Assembly (NCBI RefSeq): GCF_000423625.1
Contig: NZ_AUII01000007.1
Coordinates: 121,817-185,816 of the forward strand
Direction: 5' to 3'
Length of the DNA stretch: 64,000 nt
From: Pseudonocardia asaccharolytica DSM 44247 = NBRC 16224
Lineage (GTDB): Bacteria > Actinomycetota > Actinomycetes > Mycobacteriales > Pseudonocardiaceae
The translations under genes were made by a program, and so were the position numbers. Below are positions 20,729-35,119 of the stretch, one piece after another (the stretch's first letter is position 1; every line of letters begins with the position of its first letter). Below the pieces are notes generated by a model. The model worked only from the letters and a program-made list of their open reading frames with translations. It did no database searches and had not been told where the DNA came from.

Positions 20729-21652
20729 CTACCGCGCCGCGCCGGGCCGACGGTCCTCACCCGTGATCCGCACGACCACCTGCTCGTTGTCGATCGTGTA
20801 GGCCTCGTAGCGGAAGGTCAGCCCGGGATGGGCCGCCACATGGTCCCGCCAGGCGCGGGCCTCGTGGTCCTCCCAGCCCGGATAGTTGAAGAACTCGTCG
20901 AACACCACGACGCTGCCCGGTCCCAGCCGGGGACCGACGTGTGCCAGCACGGTCGCGGCCGAGCTGTGCAGATCGGAGTCGATGTGCAGCAGGTCGACGG
21001 GGCCGGGATGGGCGGCGAGGAAGCCGGGCAGGGTCTCGTCGAACAGGCCGACGACGATCTCGGCGCCGGACACCTCGGGCGGTCCGGCGATATCGTCGAA
21101 GACGCCGACCGGGAACCCGGGGCGCCAGGTCTCGGGAAGCCCGGCGAACGAGTCGAAGCCGTAGACCGCGTCATCGGGCCGGGACGCCGCGATCATCGCG
21201 AGGGTGCGGCCGGTGTAGACGCCGAACTCCAGCGCCATCCCGCCCTTCGAGGCGATGGCCAGCGCGTGCTCGAGGGTCGCCACCGGGGTCGGCAACGCGA
21301 CCGCATCGGCCATCTCGTCGTGGACGAACCGGGCGCTCGTCGCGGCGGCGTCCCGTTCGCCCGCGGCCGCCAGATCGCGGCGGCCGCGCAACTCGGCCGC
21401 GCGGATCTCCGCGACCGCCCGGTCGGCCTCCGCGCGGACCTGCTCGCCGATATCCGATCGGAGTTCGGCGAGCTCCCGGTCCAGCTGCGCCGAGAGCTCG
21501 CCATACCCACGACGCACCTGCGCCACGATCGCGGCGTCCCGTTCGGATCGCCGCTCGGCCATGGCCGCGGCGACCGCGTCGCCGACAGCGCCGCGCATGA
21601 GGCGGCCGGCCGCGTGCGCCAGCCTCGCACTCAACGCGGCACGCAGCCCCAC
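20729..21652 (-). CDS. Class I SAM methyltransferase (TylF-like) with coiled-coil N terminus
   Basis: 307 residues from GTG 21652, which has GGAGG 5 nt upstream. Residues 30-105 are almost purely charged/Ala helix (AERRSERDAAIVAQVRR, RAEADRAVAEIRAAELR), a likely coiled coil. Residues 115-307 form a methyltransferase of the TylF/macrocin O-methyltransferase type. Motif I is ALEFGVYTGRTLAMIAA, DDAVYGFDSFAGLPE follows, the metal-binding Asp pair is in LLHIDSDLHSSAA, and GSVVVFDEFFNYPGW comes later. The gene begins 11 bp after the rbpA stop, so the two are probably cotranscribed. The substrate is unknown; a sugar or secondary-metabolite hydroxyl is the family norm. Confidence 0.82.
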   Translation of the reverse strand: MGLRAALSARLAHAAGRLMRGAVGDAVAAAMAERRSERDAAIVAQVRRGYGELSAQLDRELAELRSDIGEQVRAEADRAVAEIRAAELRGRRDLAAAGERDAAATSARFVHDEMADAVALPTPVATLEHALAIASKGGMALEFGVYTGRTLAMIAASRPDDAVYGFDSFAGLPETWRPGFPVGVFDDIAGPPEVSGAEIVVGLFDETLPGFLAAHPGPVDLLHIDSDLHSSAATVLAHVGPRLGPGSVVVFDEFFNYPGWEDHEARAWRDHVAAHPGLTFRYEAYTIDNEQVVVRITGEDRRPGAAR

Positions 21653-21663
21653 CGGCCTCCGCC

Positions 21664-22005
21664 CTACAACTCGCGCGAGGCCCGCAGCTTTCCCAGCGCC
21701 TCCTCGAGAATGGCGGCGCCGTCCGCGTCGCTGCGACGCTCCTTCACGTAGGCCAGATGAGTCTTGTACGGCTCGTTGCGCGGCGGCGCGGGTGGGCTCT
21801 GATGATCCCGGCCCGCCGGGAGCCCACAGCGCGGACAGTCCCACGCGTCGGGGATCTCGGCCTCAGCGGCGAAGGAGGGCGCCGTCTCGTGCCCGTTGGC
21901 GCAGTAGTAGGACACTCGCTCCCGAGGTGCGGCCTCGCCGCGCTCCGACTCGCCCATGGGGCCCGCACCCACCCGGGTTCCGCGGATCGCGTTCCCACCT
22001 GCCAT
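21664..22005 (-). CDS. rbpA: RbpA, RNA polymerase-binding transcription activator
   Basis: Actinobacterial factor that binds sigma-A and the RNA polymerase beta subunit and stabilises the open complex. It is 113 residues. The zinc site comprises the Cys and His in YYCANGHE with the pair in WDCPRCG. The basic linker and sigma-interacting helix (EPYKTHLAYVKERRSDADGAAILEEALGK) are intact. A methyltransferase gene follows immediately on the same strand. Confidence 0.96.
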   Translation of the reverse strand: MAGGNAIRGTRVGAGPMGESERGEAAPRERVSYYCANGHETAPSFAAEAEIPDAWDCPRCGLPAGRDHQSPPAPPRNEPYKTHLAYVKERRSDADGAAILEEALGKLRASREL

Positions 22006-22051
22006 CCCATGCCTCCTTCGTGCTGATGCCCGGCCGCGACCGCGGGATCGC

Positions 22052-22288
22052 TCAGCCCCCGACCTTGATCAGCATGCCGCTGCCGATGATCGCGATCAGC
22101 CAGATCGCGCCGGTGAACAACGTGAGCCGGTCGAGGTTCTTCTCCACGACGCTCGAGCCGGACAGGCTGGACTGCACGCCGCCACCGAACAGGCTCGACA
22201 GGCCGCCGCCGCGCCCGCGGTGCAACAGGATCAGCAGCACCAGCAGGATGCTGGAGACGATCAAGACGATCTGCAGGGCGAGCTTCAT
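22052..22288 (-). CDS. secG: SecG, protein translocase subunit
   Basis: Small subunit of the SecYEG translocon, 78 residues with two transmembrane helices (LALQIVLIVSSILLVLLILL and LTLFTGAIWLIAIIGSGML) flanking the Gly-rich GRGGGLSSLFGGG loop. It lies between tpiA and rbpA, the standard actinobacterial location (tpiA-secG). Confidence 0.95.
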   Translation of the reverse strand: MKLALQIVLIVSSILLVLLILLHRGRGGGLSSLFGGGVQSSLSGSSVVEKNLDRLTLFTGAIWLIAIIGSGMLIKVGG

Positions 22289-22387
22289 CCCATCCTCATT
22301 TGCTTCGGTCCCCCCAGGCTACCGGCAACTGCCGGCCTGGTTGACCGGGGTCACAGCCCCGGGGACGCGCCGGTCATGACGATGTCG

Positions 22388-23173
22388 TCACGGCAGTGGG
22401 CCGCCCGCGGCGATCGCGCAGAGCTGGGCGAACTCGTCGGCGTTCAGGCTCGCACCGCCGACGAGCGCCCCGTCGACATCGGCCTCCCCCACGATCTCGC
22501 CGACGTTGCCGGCCTTGACCGAACCGCCGTAGAGGATCCGCACCCCGGCGGCGGCCGCATCGCCATGGAGGGTGGCGACGGTGGCCCGCAGGGCGGAGCA
22601 GACCTCCTGGGCGTCCGCCGCGCTCGCCACCCGTCCGGTGCCGATCGCCCACACCGGCTCGTAGGCGACCACCAACGAGCCGGTCTGCTCCGCGGTGACC
22701 TTCACCAGCGCCGCGCGCAGCTGCCCGGTGGTGTGCTCGACGTGCCGGCCGGACTCGCGGATCTCAAGGCCCTCCCCGACGCACAGGATCGGCGTGATGC
22801 CGTGCCGGATCGCGGCCCGGACCTTGGCGTTGACCAGCGCGTCGTCCTCGTGGTGGTACTCCCGGCGTTCGGAGTGCCCGACGACGACGTAGCGGCAGCC
22901 CAGCTTCGCCAGCATCGCCCCGGAGACGTCGCCGGTGTAGGCGCCCGCGTCGTGCGGCGAGAGGTCCTGCGCGCCGTGCACCATCCTCAGCTTGTCACCG
23001 TCGATGACCGTCTGGACGCTGCGGATGTCGGTGAACGGCGGCAGCACCGCCACCTCGACCTTGTCGTAGTACTTCTCCGGCAGCGCGAAGGCGAGCTTCT
23101 GCACGCAGGCGATGGCCTCGAGGTGGTTGAGGTTCATCTTCCAGTTGCCGGCGATGAGCGGAATCCGTGCCAT
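22388..23173 (-). CDS. tpiA: Triosephosphate isomerase
   Basis: Interconverts dihydroxyacetone phosphate and glyceraldehyde 3-phosphate. It is 261 residues, full length. GNWKMN carries the active-site Asn and Lys, VVGHSERR the catalytic His, and [11 protein letters not shown] the catalytic Glu and start of loop 6. YGGSVKAGN is the phosphate-binding segment. It begins 5 bp behind pgk in the gap-pgk-tpiA operon. Confidence 0.98.
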   Translation of the reverse strand: MARIPLIAGNWKMNLNHLEAIACVQKLAFALPEKYYDKVEVAVLPPFTDIRSVQTVIDGDKLRMVHGAQDLSPHDAGAYTGDVSGAMLAKLGCRYVVVGHSERREYHHEDDALVNAKVRAAIRHGITPILCVGEGLEIRESGRHVEHTTGQLRAALVKVTAEQTGSLVVAYEPVWAIGTGRVASAADAQEVCSALRATVATLHGDAAAAGVRILYGGSVKAGNVGEIVGEADVDGALVGGASLNADEFAQLCAIAAGGPLP

Positions 23174-23178
23174 TGCCT

Positions 23179-25439
<2,261 letters not shown>

Positions 25440-25515
25440 TTATCCTCCGCGACCGGCCCCGCTGGTGGGAGACGAGGGGTGAAGTACGCCGCCGGCCCGT
25501 CGGGCCGGGCCGGGC

Positions 25516-26499
25516 TCAGGCCTCCTCGAGCAGCTCCGGGGTGACCGCGGACTCCGTGTCGGGGATACCCAGATCCGCCGCCCGCTTGTCTGCCATGTGC
25601 AGAAGCCTGCGGATCCGGCCCGCCACCGCATCCTTGGTCATCGGCGGATCGGCCAGCTGACCGAGCTCCTCCAGCGAGGCCTGGGTGTGCTCGGCACGCA
25701 GCTTCCCCGCGGCGCGCAGATGCTGCGGGACCTCCTCACCGAGGATCTCCAGCGCCCGCTCGACCCTGGCCGCGGCCGCGACCGCCGCCCGCGCCGAGCG
25801 GCGCAGGTTGGCGTCGTCGAAGTTCGCGAGCCGGTTCGCGGTCGCCCGGACCTCGCGGCGCATCCGCCGCTCCTCCCAGGCCAGCACCGACGAGTGCGCG
25901 CCCATACGGGTGAGCAGCGCGCTGATCGCGTCGCCGTCCCGGACGACCACCCGATCGGCCCCGCGGACCTCGCGCGCCTTGGCGGTGACCCCGAGCCTGC
26001 GCGCGGCACCGACCAGCGCCAGCGCCGCCTCCGGCCCCGGACAGGTGACCTCGAGCGCCGAGGACCGCCCCGGCTCGGTCAGCGAGCCGTGCGCCAGAAA
26101 CGCGCCGCGCCAGGCCGCCTCCGCGTCGGCGAGATCGCCGGACACCACGAGCGGCGGCAGTCCCCGGACGGGACGGCCACGGCCGTCGAGCAGCCCGGTC
26201 TGCCGGGCCAGCCCCTCGCCGTCGCGGACCACCCGAATCACGTAGCGGGCCGCCCGGCGGATCCCGCCCGGCGCGATCACATGCGCCTCGCAGGTATGCC
26301 CGTAGAGCTCGTGGATGTCCCGACGCAGCCGCCGCGCCACCGACCCGGTGTCGACCTCGGCCTCGACCACCACCCGCCCCCCGACGATGTGCAGCCCGCC
26401 GGAAAAACGCAGCAGCGAGGCCACCTCGGCCCGGCGGCACGACGGTCTGGTGACCGTCAGCCTGCTGAGCTCGTCCTTCACCGCGGCCGTCATCGCCAT
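25516..26499 (-). CDS. whiA: WhiA sporulation/cell-division transcription factor
   Basis: DNA-binding developmental regulator with an N-terminal LAGLIDADG-endonuclease-like fold and a C-terminal helix-turn-helix. It is 327 residues from [11 protein letters not shown], with AGGAGG upstream. The C-terminal HTH segment is [27 protein letters not shown], the part most conserved across the family. It belongs to the conserved uvrC-rapZ-yvcK-whiA cluster of Gram-positive bacteria and lies upstream of gap as in mycobacteria. Confidence 0.96.
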   Translation of the reverse strand: MAMTAAVKDELSRLTVTRPSCRRAEVASLLRFSGGLHIVGGRVVVEAEVDTGSVARRLRRDIHELYGHTCEAHVIAPGGIRRAARYVIRVVRDGEGLARQTGLLDGRGRPVRGLPPLVVSGDLADAEAAWRGAFLAHGSLTEPGRSSALEVTCPGPEAALALVGAARRLGVTAKAREVRGADRVVVRDGDAISALLTRMGAHSSVLAWEERRMRREVRATANRLANFDDANLRRSARAAVAAAARVERALEILGEEVPQHLRAAGKLRAEHTQASLEELGQLADPPMTKDAVAGRIRRLLHMADKRAADLGIPDTESAVTPELLEEA

Positions 26500-26545
26500 C
26501 GCCGAGTCCTCCTGATCGCCGATCGCAGTGCGGGGAGCGCCACCG

Positions 26546-27580
26546 TCATGTCCTCCTCTCAGCCGTCTCCGGCCGGTCGGTCCCGCGGTGCCGGCCAGTC
26601 CGCCGCTGAGCGAAGGCGGCCAGCACGGCGCGCAGGGCCAGCGCCAGCGCCGTCGGGTCATGTCTGGGCACCGTAGGGTCCGCCGCGGCCACCGGGGCCA
26701 GGTGCACCCTTCCCCCGGGGACCAGCATGGTCTCGGCCGTGCGGTTGAGCTGCTGCAGTACCGGCACCGCAGCCACATCGGCGAGCACCGCGTCGACCAG
26801 CAGGCCGGGCGCGTGCTGGGCGAGAACGGCCAGGTGCTGCTCGGGGGAGAACCCGGCGGTCTCCCCCGGCTCGGGCGCGAGGTTGAGCACCACCACCCGC
26901 TGCGCCCGGGTCGTCATCAGCGCGTCGCGCAGCTCGGGGACGAGCAGATGCGGAAGAACGCTGGTGAACCACGAGCCGGGGCCGAGCAGCACGAGATCGG
27001 CGGCGCGGACGGCCGCGACCGCTTCGGAACAGGCTCGCGGGCGTTCCGGGCGCAGCCACACCCGCTGCACCCGCCCCGGGGTCGAGGCCACGGCGACCTG
27101 TCCGCGGATCCGGCTGGCGGCCCGCGGATCGTCGCCGAGGCCGGTCACCTCGGCCTCGATGTCGAGCGGGTCGCGGCTCATCGGCAGCACCCGGCCCCGC
27201 ACGCCGAGCAGCCGGCAGACCTCGTCGAGGGCGGCCACCGGATCGCCGAGGACGTCCATCAGCCCGGCCAGCAGCAGATTGCCCACCGCATGTCCGGCCA
27301 GCGCCCCGGTGCCCCCGAACCGGTGCTGGACGAGCCGGACCCACAGCGCCTCGGCCGGGTCGGTGCCGTCGCCGTCGGCCAGCGCCGACAGGGCCATCCG
27401 CAGGTCGCCGGGGGGCAGCATGCCGAGCTCGCGGCGCAGCCGCCCGGACGAGCCGCCGTCGTCGGCCACGGTGACGACCGCGGTCACCTCGGTGATGACG
27501 TCGTCGAGGGCGCGCAGGGCGGTGAGCGTGGCGTGCAGGCCGTGCCCGCCGCCGAGCGCGACCGCCTTCAGGGCCGTCAT
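26546..27580 (-). CDS. yvcK: YvcK/CuvA family gluconeogenesis and cell-shape factor
   Basis: CofD-like nucleotide-sugar-binding protein; homologues bind UDP-GlcNAc and affect carbon metabolism and cell-wall placement. It is 344 residues. The N-terminal loop is [15 protein letters not shown], followed by [18 protein letters not shown] and a late [17 protein letters not shown]. The ATG overlaps the rapZ stop. The last 35 residues are Arg-rich and variable. Confidence 0.95.
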   Translation of the reverse strand: MTALKAVALGGGHGLHATLTALRALDDVITEVTAVVTVADDGGSSGRLRRELGMLPPGDLRMALSALADGDGTDPAEALWVRLVQHRFGGTGALAGHAVGNLLLAGLMDVLGDPVAALDEVCRLLGVRGRVLPMSRDPLDIEAEVTGLGDDPRAASRIRGQVAVASTPGRVQRVWLRPERPRACSEAVAAVRAADLVLLGPGSWFTSVLPHLLVPELRDALMTTRAQRVVVLNLAPEPGETAGFSPEQHLAVLAQHAPGLLVDAVLADVAAVPVLQQLNRTAETMLVPGGRVHLAPVAAADPTVPRHDPTALALALRAVLAAFAQRRTGRHRGTDRPETAERRT

Positions 27581-28467
27581 TCCCGGCCCAGGTCGCGGTG
27601 CGCCACGCTCACCGCGACCCCCTCGGCGCCCGCCAGCCTGCGCGCCAGCTCCTCGCTGATCGCGACGCTGCGGTGCTTACCGCCCGTGCAGCCGACCGAG
27701 ATGGTCAGATACCGCTTGCCCTCGCGCCGGTAGCCCGCGCTGACCAGGTGCAGCAGCTCCAGATAGCGCGTGATGAACTCCTCGGCGCCCTCCTGGCTGA
27801 GCACGTAGTCGCGCACATCGGCGTCGCGGCCGGTGTGCGGGCGCAGTTCGGGGATCCAGTGCGGGTTGGGCAGGAACCGGACGTCGACGACGAGGTCCGA
27901 GTCCATCGGGAGCCCGTACTTGTAGCCGAAGGACAGGACCGTGACGCGGGTGTCCTGGGCCAGCTCGGCGCCGAACGCCCGCTCCAGGGTGGCCCGCAGC
28001 CTCGGTACCGACAGGGTCGAGGTGTCGACGACGAGGTCGGCGGTCTCGCGCAGCGGGCCCAGCAGCTCGCGTTCGGCGGAGATCCCGTCGGAGAGCCTGC
28101 CGTCCCCCTGCAGCGGATGGCTGCGCCGGACCTGCTCGAACCGGCGAACCAGCACCTCGTCGGTGGCCTCCAGGAACAGCAGTCGCGGCCGGTAGCCGCT
28201 GGCGTCGAGGTCCTTGATGACCGAACCGAGATCGGCGGAGAAGGCCCGGCTGCGCACGTCCATCACGACAGCGATCCTCGTGATCTCACCGCGCGCCTTG
28301 GCTCCGAGCTCGACCATGGTCGCGATCAGCTCGGGCGGCAGGTTGTCGACGACGAACCAGCCGAGGTCCTCCAGCACCTTCGCCGCCGTGCTGCGTCCCG
28401 CTCCGGACAGCCCGCTGATCAGCGCCACCTCGATCCCGGTCGGGCTTGCGGTCCTGGCCTCAATCAT
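27577..28467 (-). CDS. rapZ: RapZ family nucleotide-binding protein
   Basis: P-loop protein; RapZ in E. coli controls the GlmZ small RNA, while in actinobacteria the role is undefined. It is 296 residues. The Walker A-like loop [13 protein letters not shown] has Arg where Lys is canonical, as I recall for actinobacterial homologues. The C-terminal domain carries [18 protein letters not shown] and the CTGGKHRSV signature. It overlaps uvrC by 8 bp and yvcK by ATGA. Confidence 0.95.
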   Translation of the reverse strand: MIEARTASPTGIEVALISGLSGAGRSTAAKVLEDLGWFVVDNLPPELIATMVELGAKARGEITRIAVVMDVRSRAFSADLGSVIKDLDASGYRPRLLFLEATDEVLVRRFEQVRRSHPLQGDGRLSDGISAERELLGPLRETADLVVDTSTLSVPRLRATLERAFGAELAQDTRVTVLSFGYKYGLPMDSDLVVDVRFLPNPHWIPELRPHTGRDADVRDYVLSQEGAEEFITRYLELLHLVSAGYRREGKRYLTISVGCTGGKHRSVAISEELARRLAGAEGVAVSVAHRDLGRE

Positions 28468-30439
28468 CGGCGGCCTCCTGTTGCGCGGGACCGTTCAGCG
28501 CCGTGTGCACGGCGGCCGCGGTACGCGGCCCGAACCCGGGCACCTCGGCGATCTCCTTGGCAGCGGCGGCCTTCAGCCTGCGCACCGAACCGAAGTGTTT
28601 GAGCAGCGCCCGTTGCCGCGCGGGCCCCAGACCGGGGACCGCGTCCAGCTCGGAGGCGACCATACCCTTCGACCGGCGCTGCCGGTGATAGGTGATCGCG
28701 AAGCGGTGCGCCTCGTCGCGGACGCGTTGTAGCAGGTAGAGACCCTCGCTGGTGCGCGAGAGGATCACGGGATCGGGGTCGGCGGGTAACCAGACCTCCT
28801 CCAGCCGCTTGGCCAGTCCGCAGACGGCGACGTCGGTGATGCCCAGCTCGGCGAGGACGTCGGCGGCCGCCTCGACCTGCGGCGGCCCGCCGTCGACGAC
28901 GAGCAGGTTCGGCGGATAGGCGAACTTGCGGGGCCGACCGGTGTCCGGGTCGATACCCGGGCGCACGACCGGGTCGGTCCCGGTCTCGGTTCCGTTCTCG
29001 GCCCCGGACTCGGCGAGGTAGCGGCGGAACCGGCGGCGGACCACCTCGGCGATGGCCGCCGGGTCGTTGCTACCGCTCCCCTCGGCGCCGCCGCGGATCT
29101 CGAAGCGGCGGTAGTCGGACCTGCGGGCCAGACCGTCCTCGAACACGACGAGCGAGGCGACCACATCGGTGCCCTGCACGTGGCTGACGTCGACACATTC
29201 GATGCGCAGGGGCGCCGAGTCCAGCCCCAGCGCGTCCTGGATCTCCTGCAGCGCCGCCGAGCGCGCGGTCAGATCGCCCGCCCGGCGCAGCTTGTGCTGG
29301 GTGAACGCCTCGGCGGCGTTGCGCGCGACCGTCTCGGCCAGTGCCCGCTTGTCCCCGCGCTGGGGTACCCGCAGCCCGACCCGCGATCCCCGCAGCCCGG
29401 TCAGCCACTCGGCCAGCGAGTCGGCGTCGGGCGGCAGCTCGGGCACCAGGATCTCCCGCGGGACGGGCTGGTGCGCGTCGTCGGCGGAGCCGGCGAGTGC
29501 AGCCTGCTCGCCGTAGAACTGGGTGAGGAACCGCTCGACGAGCTGCGCGGTGCTGGTGGGTTCCACCTTGTCGATCATCCAGCCCCGTTGTCCGCGGACC
29601 CGGCCGGCGCGGACGTGGAAGACCTGGACGGCGGCCTCGAGCTCGTCCTGGGCGAACGCGACGACGTCCGCGTCGGTCCCGTCGCCGAGCACCACGGCCT
29701 GTTTCTCCAGCGCGCGGCGCAGCGCGCCGATGTCGTCGCGCAGCCGGGCCGCCTTCTCGAACTCCAGGGCCTCGGCGGCCTCGTCCATCTGCCGCTGCAG
29801 CTCGCGGATCATCCGGTCGGTGCGCCCGGAGAGGAACTCGCAGAACTCCTCGACGATCGCGCGGTGCTGCTGCGCGCTGACCGTGCCGACACAGGGCGCC
29901 GCGCATTTGTCGATGTAGCCGAGCAGACAGGGCCTGCCGATCTGGCCGTGCCTGCGGAACACCCCGGCCGAACAGGTCCGCGCCGGGAAGACCCGCAGCA
30001 GCAGGTCGAGGGTCTCCCGGATCGCCCAGGCGTGGGCATACGGGCCGAAGTAGCGCACGCCGCGGCGGCGCGGTCCCCGATAGACGTGCAGCCGCGGATA
30101 CTCCTCGTTCAGCGTCACCGCGAGGACCGGGTAGGTCTTGTCGTCGCGGTAGCGGACGTTGAACCGCGGGTCGAACTCCTTGATCCAGTTGTACTCGAGC
30201 TGGAGCGCCTCGACCTCGGTCGCGACCACGGTCCATTCGACGCGTGCGGCGGACATGACCATCTGCCGGGTGCGCGGGTGCAGTCCGGCCACGTCGGCGA
30301 AATAGGAGTTGAGCCTGCTGCGCAGGCTCTTGGCCTTACCGACGTAGATCACCCGGCCGCGTGGGTCGGAGAACCGGTACACCCCCGGAGCCTCCGGGAC
30401 GGTTCCCGGGGCCGGGCGGTAGCTGGAGGGGTGGGCCAT
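28460..30439 (-). CDS. uvrC: UvrC, excinuclease ABC subunit C
   Basis: Dual endonuclease of nucleotide excision repair that makes the 3' and 5' incisions after UvrB loading. It is 659 residues. The GIY-YIG domain is at about 17-90 ([19 protein letters not shown]). The Cys-rich segment is [13 protein letters not shown], and the UVR motif is [15 protein letters not shown]. The RNase H-like domain has [14 protein letters not shown] and VVDGGPPQV. Tandem helix-hairpin-helix motifs lie at the C terminus ([19 protein letters not shown]). TAGGCT ends 9 nt before the ATG with GGAGGGG between them. Confidence 0.97.
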   Translation of the reverse strand: MAHPSSYRPAPGTVPEAPGVYRFSDPRGRVIYVGKAKSLRSRLNSYFADVAGLHPRTRQMVMSAARVEWTVVATEVEALQLEYNWIKEFDPRFNVRYRDDKTYPVLAVTLNEEYPRLHVYRGPRRRGVRYFGPYAHAWAIRETLDLLLRVFPARTCSAGVFRRHGQIGRPCLLGYIDKCAAPCVGTVSAQQHRAIVEEFCEFLSGRTDRMIRELQRQMDEAAEALEFEKAARLRDDIGALRRALEKQAVVLGDGTDADVVAFAQDELEAAVQVFHVRAGRVRGQRGWMIDKVEPTSTAQLVERFLTQFYGEQAALAGSADDAHQPVPREILVPELPPDADSLAEWLTGLRGSRVGLRVPQRGDKRALAETVARNAAEAFTQHKLRRAGDLTARSAALQEIQDALGLDSAPLRIECVDVSHVQGTDVVASLVVFEDGLARRSDYRRFEIRGGAEGSGSNDPAAIAEVVRRRFRRYLAESGAENGTETGTDPVVRPGIDPDTGRPRKFAYPPNLLVVDGGPPQVEAAADVLAELGITDVAVCGLAKRLEEVWLPADPDPVILSRTSEGLYLLQRVRDEAHRFAITYHRQRRSKGMVASELDAVPGLGPARQRALLKHFGSVRRLKAAAAKEIAEVPGFGPRTAAAVHTALNGPAQQEAADD

Positions 30440-30562
30440 GGCCCCTCCAGCCTAGAGCCGCCGCCCGACACGTCGCGCCCCGCATCGGGCGGGAGCGCAC
30501 GGTGTCGGTGGGGTCTGGTACCCACTGCGTCGAGGCGAACATCAGTTCGAAAGGAGCCCGAC

Positions 30563-31285
30563 GTGGGCGATGCGCTGGACCGGATCCGCAAGCTGCTGGC
30601 CAAGGCCGAGCGCGCCGGAACCGAGGCGGAGGCGGCGATCTACAACGAGAAGGCGGTCGCGCTGATGGCGCGGCACGGGGTCGACGCGGCGCTGCTGGCC
30701 GCCGCCGATCCGGGGCGCGACACGATCGGCACGGTGCGGATCGCGATGGCGGATCCCTACAGCGCGGGGAAGGCGCGGCTGCTCGGCTGGACGGCGGCGG
30801 CGCTGCGCTGCCGCTGGGTGCTGCACGGCGCGTACCGGGGCAAGGTCTCGGCGGTCAGCGTCGTGGGCTACGCGTCCGACCGAGAGCGAGTCGCGCTGCT
30901 CTACACCTCGCTGCTGCTGCAGGCCACCAGCCAGCTGGTGCGGCTGCGGCCGCCGCGGCCGGGCGAGTCGGTGGCCGCCTACCGGCGGTCCTGGCTGCAC
31001 GGGTTCGCCGCACAGGTCCACGACCGGCTGCGGGCCGCCGAGGAGGCGGCCGCGCGGGCGGCGAGCGGTGGGCGGGGGCCGGCGCCCGATGCGCGACCCG
31101 CCGCACTGGTGCTGCTCGATCGGGAGGCCCAGGTGGCACGCGCCTACGCCGAGGCGTTTCCGAACCTCGGCAGGGCGGGGCGCGCGACCCTGTCGGGTTC
31201 GGGGTTCGCCGACGGCGCCGTCGCGGGACGGCGGGCCGACCTCGGCCGGGGCCGGATCGTCTCGCGGCCCGCCCTCGAGGCCTGA
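30563..31285 (+). CDS. DUF2786 domain protein
   Basis: A 240-residue protein starting at GTG with AAAGGAG upstream. The DUF2786 segment is residues 1-40 (DRIRKLLAKAERAGTEAEAAIYNEKAVALMARHGVD), a short Lys/Ala helix pair. The rest includes the DPYSAGKARLLGWTAAAL and VVGYASDRERVALLYTSLLLQAT motifs seen in the larger family. Function is unknown. It is divergent from uvrC and convergent with the HAD gene, with only a 10-bp gap and no terminator. Confidence 0.8.
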   Translation: MGDALDRIRKLLAKAERAGTEAEAAIYNEKAVALMARHGVDAALLAAADPGRDTIGTVRIAMADPYSAGKARLLGWTAAALRCRWVLHGAYRGKVSAVSVVGYASDRERVALLYTSLLLQATSQLVRLRPPRPGESVAAYRRSWLHGFAAQVHDRLRAAEEAAARAASGGRGPAPDARPAALVLLDREAQVARAYAEAFPNLGRAGRATLSGSGFADGAVAGRRADLGRGRIVSRPALEA

Positions 31286-31295
31286 GGTGCGGGGA

Positions 31296-32018
31296 TCAGG
31301 CGGGCAGCTCGATCAGTCGCTCGACGAGATCGTCGAGTCGGGTGGCGTGCGCGTGCGGCGGGTCGATCGTCGCGGGGACGCCGCCCTCCAGCCGGGTCGC
31401 CAGGCCACCGACGAGCCCGGTGCGCAGTGCCCCGTGCACATCCCAGCTGTGCACGCTGAGCATGGCCGTGCGCTCGGGCTCGGCGTGCAACTGCCGGCAC
31501 ACGCTCAGATAGGCCCGCGCCGCCGGCCGGAACACACCGACGTCGTCGGTCGAGACGATCCCCCGCAGGTAGGTGCGCAGCCCGGCGCGATCCAGCGCGG
31601 CCGCCACGCCGTCGGTGCTGCCGTAGCCGAACGCGTACACCGGGATCCTGGCCCTTGCAAGACCGACCAGTGCGAGCTCGACGTCGGCGTGCGGCGGGAG
31701 CGAGTGGAGGCCGTCCAGGACGTGGTCGAGGGCCTCCTCGGACAGGTTGTGACCGGTCGTCGAGCGCAGCGCCTCCCGGGCATGCAGCACGAACGGCCGG
31801 GTCGGCCCGGCGAGGGTGAGCGCGATGCCGCTGCGCAGCGCGCGGGCGAAGAACAGATCGCACTCGTGTTCGGGTCGGCCGACGTCGACGAACCGCGACC
31901 GCAGCACGGTCACCTGGAGCATGGTCCCGAACACATCGAGCAGAACGATGCGGGGACGCCGGTCGGGTGCGCGCGCCGCCCTCGGCGCAGACGGCTCGGC
32001 CACCACCATCGCCACCAT
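31296..32018 (-). CDS. HAD-superfamily hydrolase, haloacid-dehalogenase-like
   Basis: A 240-residue HAD protein closest in layout to type II haloacid dehalogenases. Motif I is LLDVFGTM with the nucleophile Asp and no second Asp, as in dehalogenases rather than phosphatases. The cap region follows. The motif II position reads AFGYGSTD. The motif III lysine equivalent is in VFRPAARAY, where Arg replaces the usual Lys. AMLSVHSWDVHGA replaces the VSSNAWDA block. The substrate is unpredictable, and the Lys-to-Arg change raises the question of altered activity. Confidence 0.78.
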   Translation of the reverse strand: MVAMVVAEPSAPRAARAPDRRPRIVLLDVFGTMLQVTVLRSRFVDVGRPEHECDLFFARALRSGIALTLAGPTRPFVLHAREALRSTTGHNLSEEALDHVLDGLHSLPPHADVELALVGLARARIPVYAFGYGSTDGVAAALDRAGLRTYLRGIVSTDDVGVFRPAARAYLSVCRQLHAEPERTAMLSVHSWDVHGALRTGLVGGLATRLEGGVPATIDPPHAHATRLDDLVERLIELPA

Positions 32019-32180
32019 TCACCTCACAGCTCGGGCGGAACTCCGCCGGCAGGCCGCGGCCAGCAGGGTACCGGGCTCGTTACTGTGCGTCATGCTTACC
32101 GAGCGGAACGCCACGCGGCCGATCCGATCCCGGAGCGTAGCGCCGAGCGGCACCTGCGCCGCGACGAACGCGCCGGGTGC

Positions 32181-34486
<2,306 letters not shown>

Positions 34487-34490
<4 letters not shown>

Positions 34491-35119
34491 TGGATCCGAG
34501 CCTCCCCACCCGAGCCGCCCAGATAGTCGGCGGACAACCGCTCGACGTACTTGGCGACGATATCGACCTCGAGATTGACGGTATCCCCCGGCCGGCGGGT
34601 GCCGAGGGTGGTATCGGCGAGCGTGGTCGGGATCAGCGCCACCGTGAAGGTCTCCGGATCGGTGCCGGCGACGGTCAGCGACACCCCGTCGACCGCGATC
34701 GATCCCTTCTCCACCACATATCGCGACAGCGTTCCGGGCAGGCTGAACCGCACCTCGTCGCTGCGCTCGCCCGGGGTGCGACTGACCAGCACGCCGACCC
34801 CGTCGACGTGCCCCTGCACGATATGCCCGCCCAGCCGGCCACCGGCCGGCAGCGCCCGTTCCAAATTGACCTTGGACCCGGCCACGACCGAACCGAGGGC
34901 GGTGCGCCGCAGGGTCTCCGGCACCACTTCCACACGGAACTGGTCACCGGAGACGCCCTCGTCGTCGATGACCGTGAGGCAACAGCCGTTCACCGCGATC
35001 GAGTCGCCGTGCGCCGCGTCCGCGGAGACCTTCGGTCCGCGCACGGTCAGCACCACCACCTCGTCGTCCTGCCGGACATCGACGATCTCGCCGACCTCCT
35101 CCACGATCCCGGTGAACAT
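34487..35119 (-). CDS. ribE: Riboflavin synthase, alpha subunit
   Basis: Dismutates two lumazines to riboflavin. It is 210 residues made of two homologous beta barrels. The first begins [12 protein letters not shown] with [11 protein letters not shown]; the second has [12 protein letters not shown] and [12 protein letters not shown]. The ATG directly abuts the TAG stop of ribD with no spacer. It is named ribC in some species. No FMN riboswitch was recognised in front of the cluster. Confidence 0.96.

Noticed and set aside
29180..30562. Long upstream extension of the DUF2786 reading frame
   Set aside because: Lies antisense to uvrC. The DUF2786 protein has a clear AAAGGAG and GTG start at 30563.
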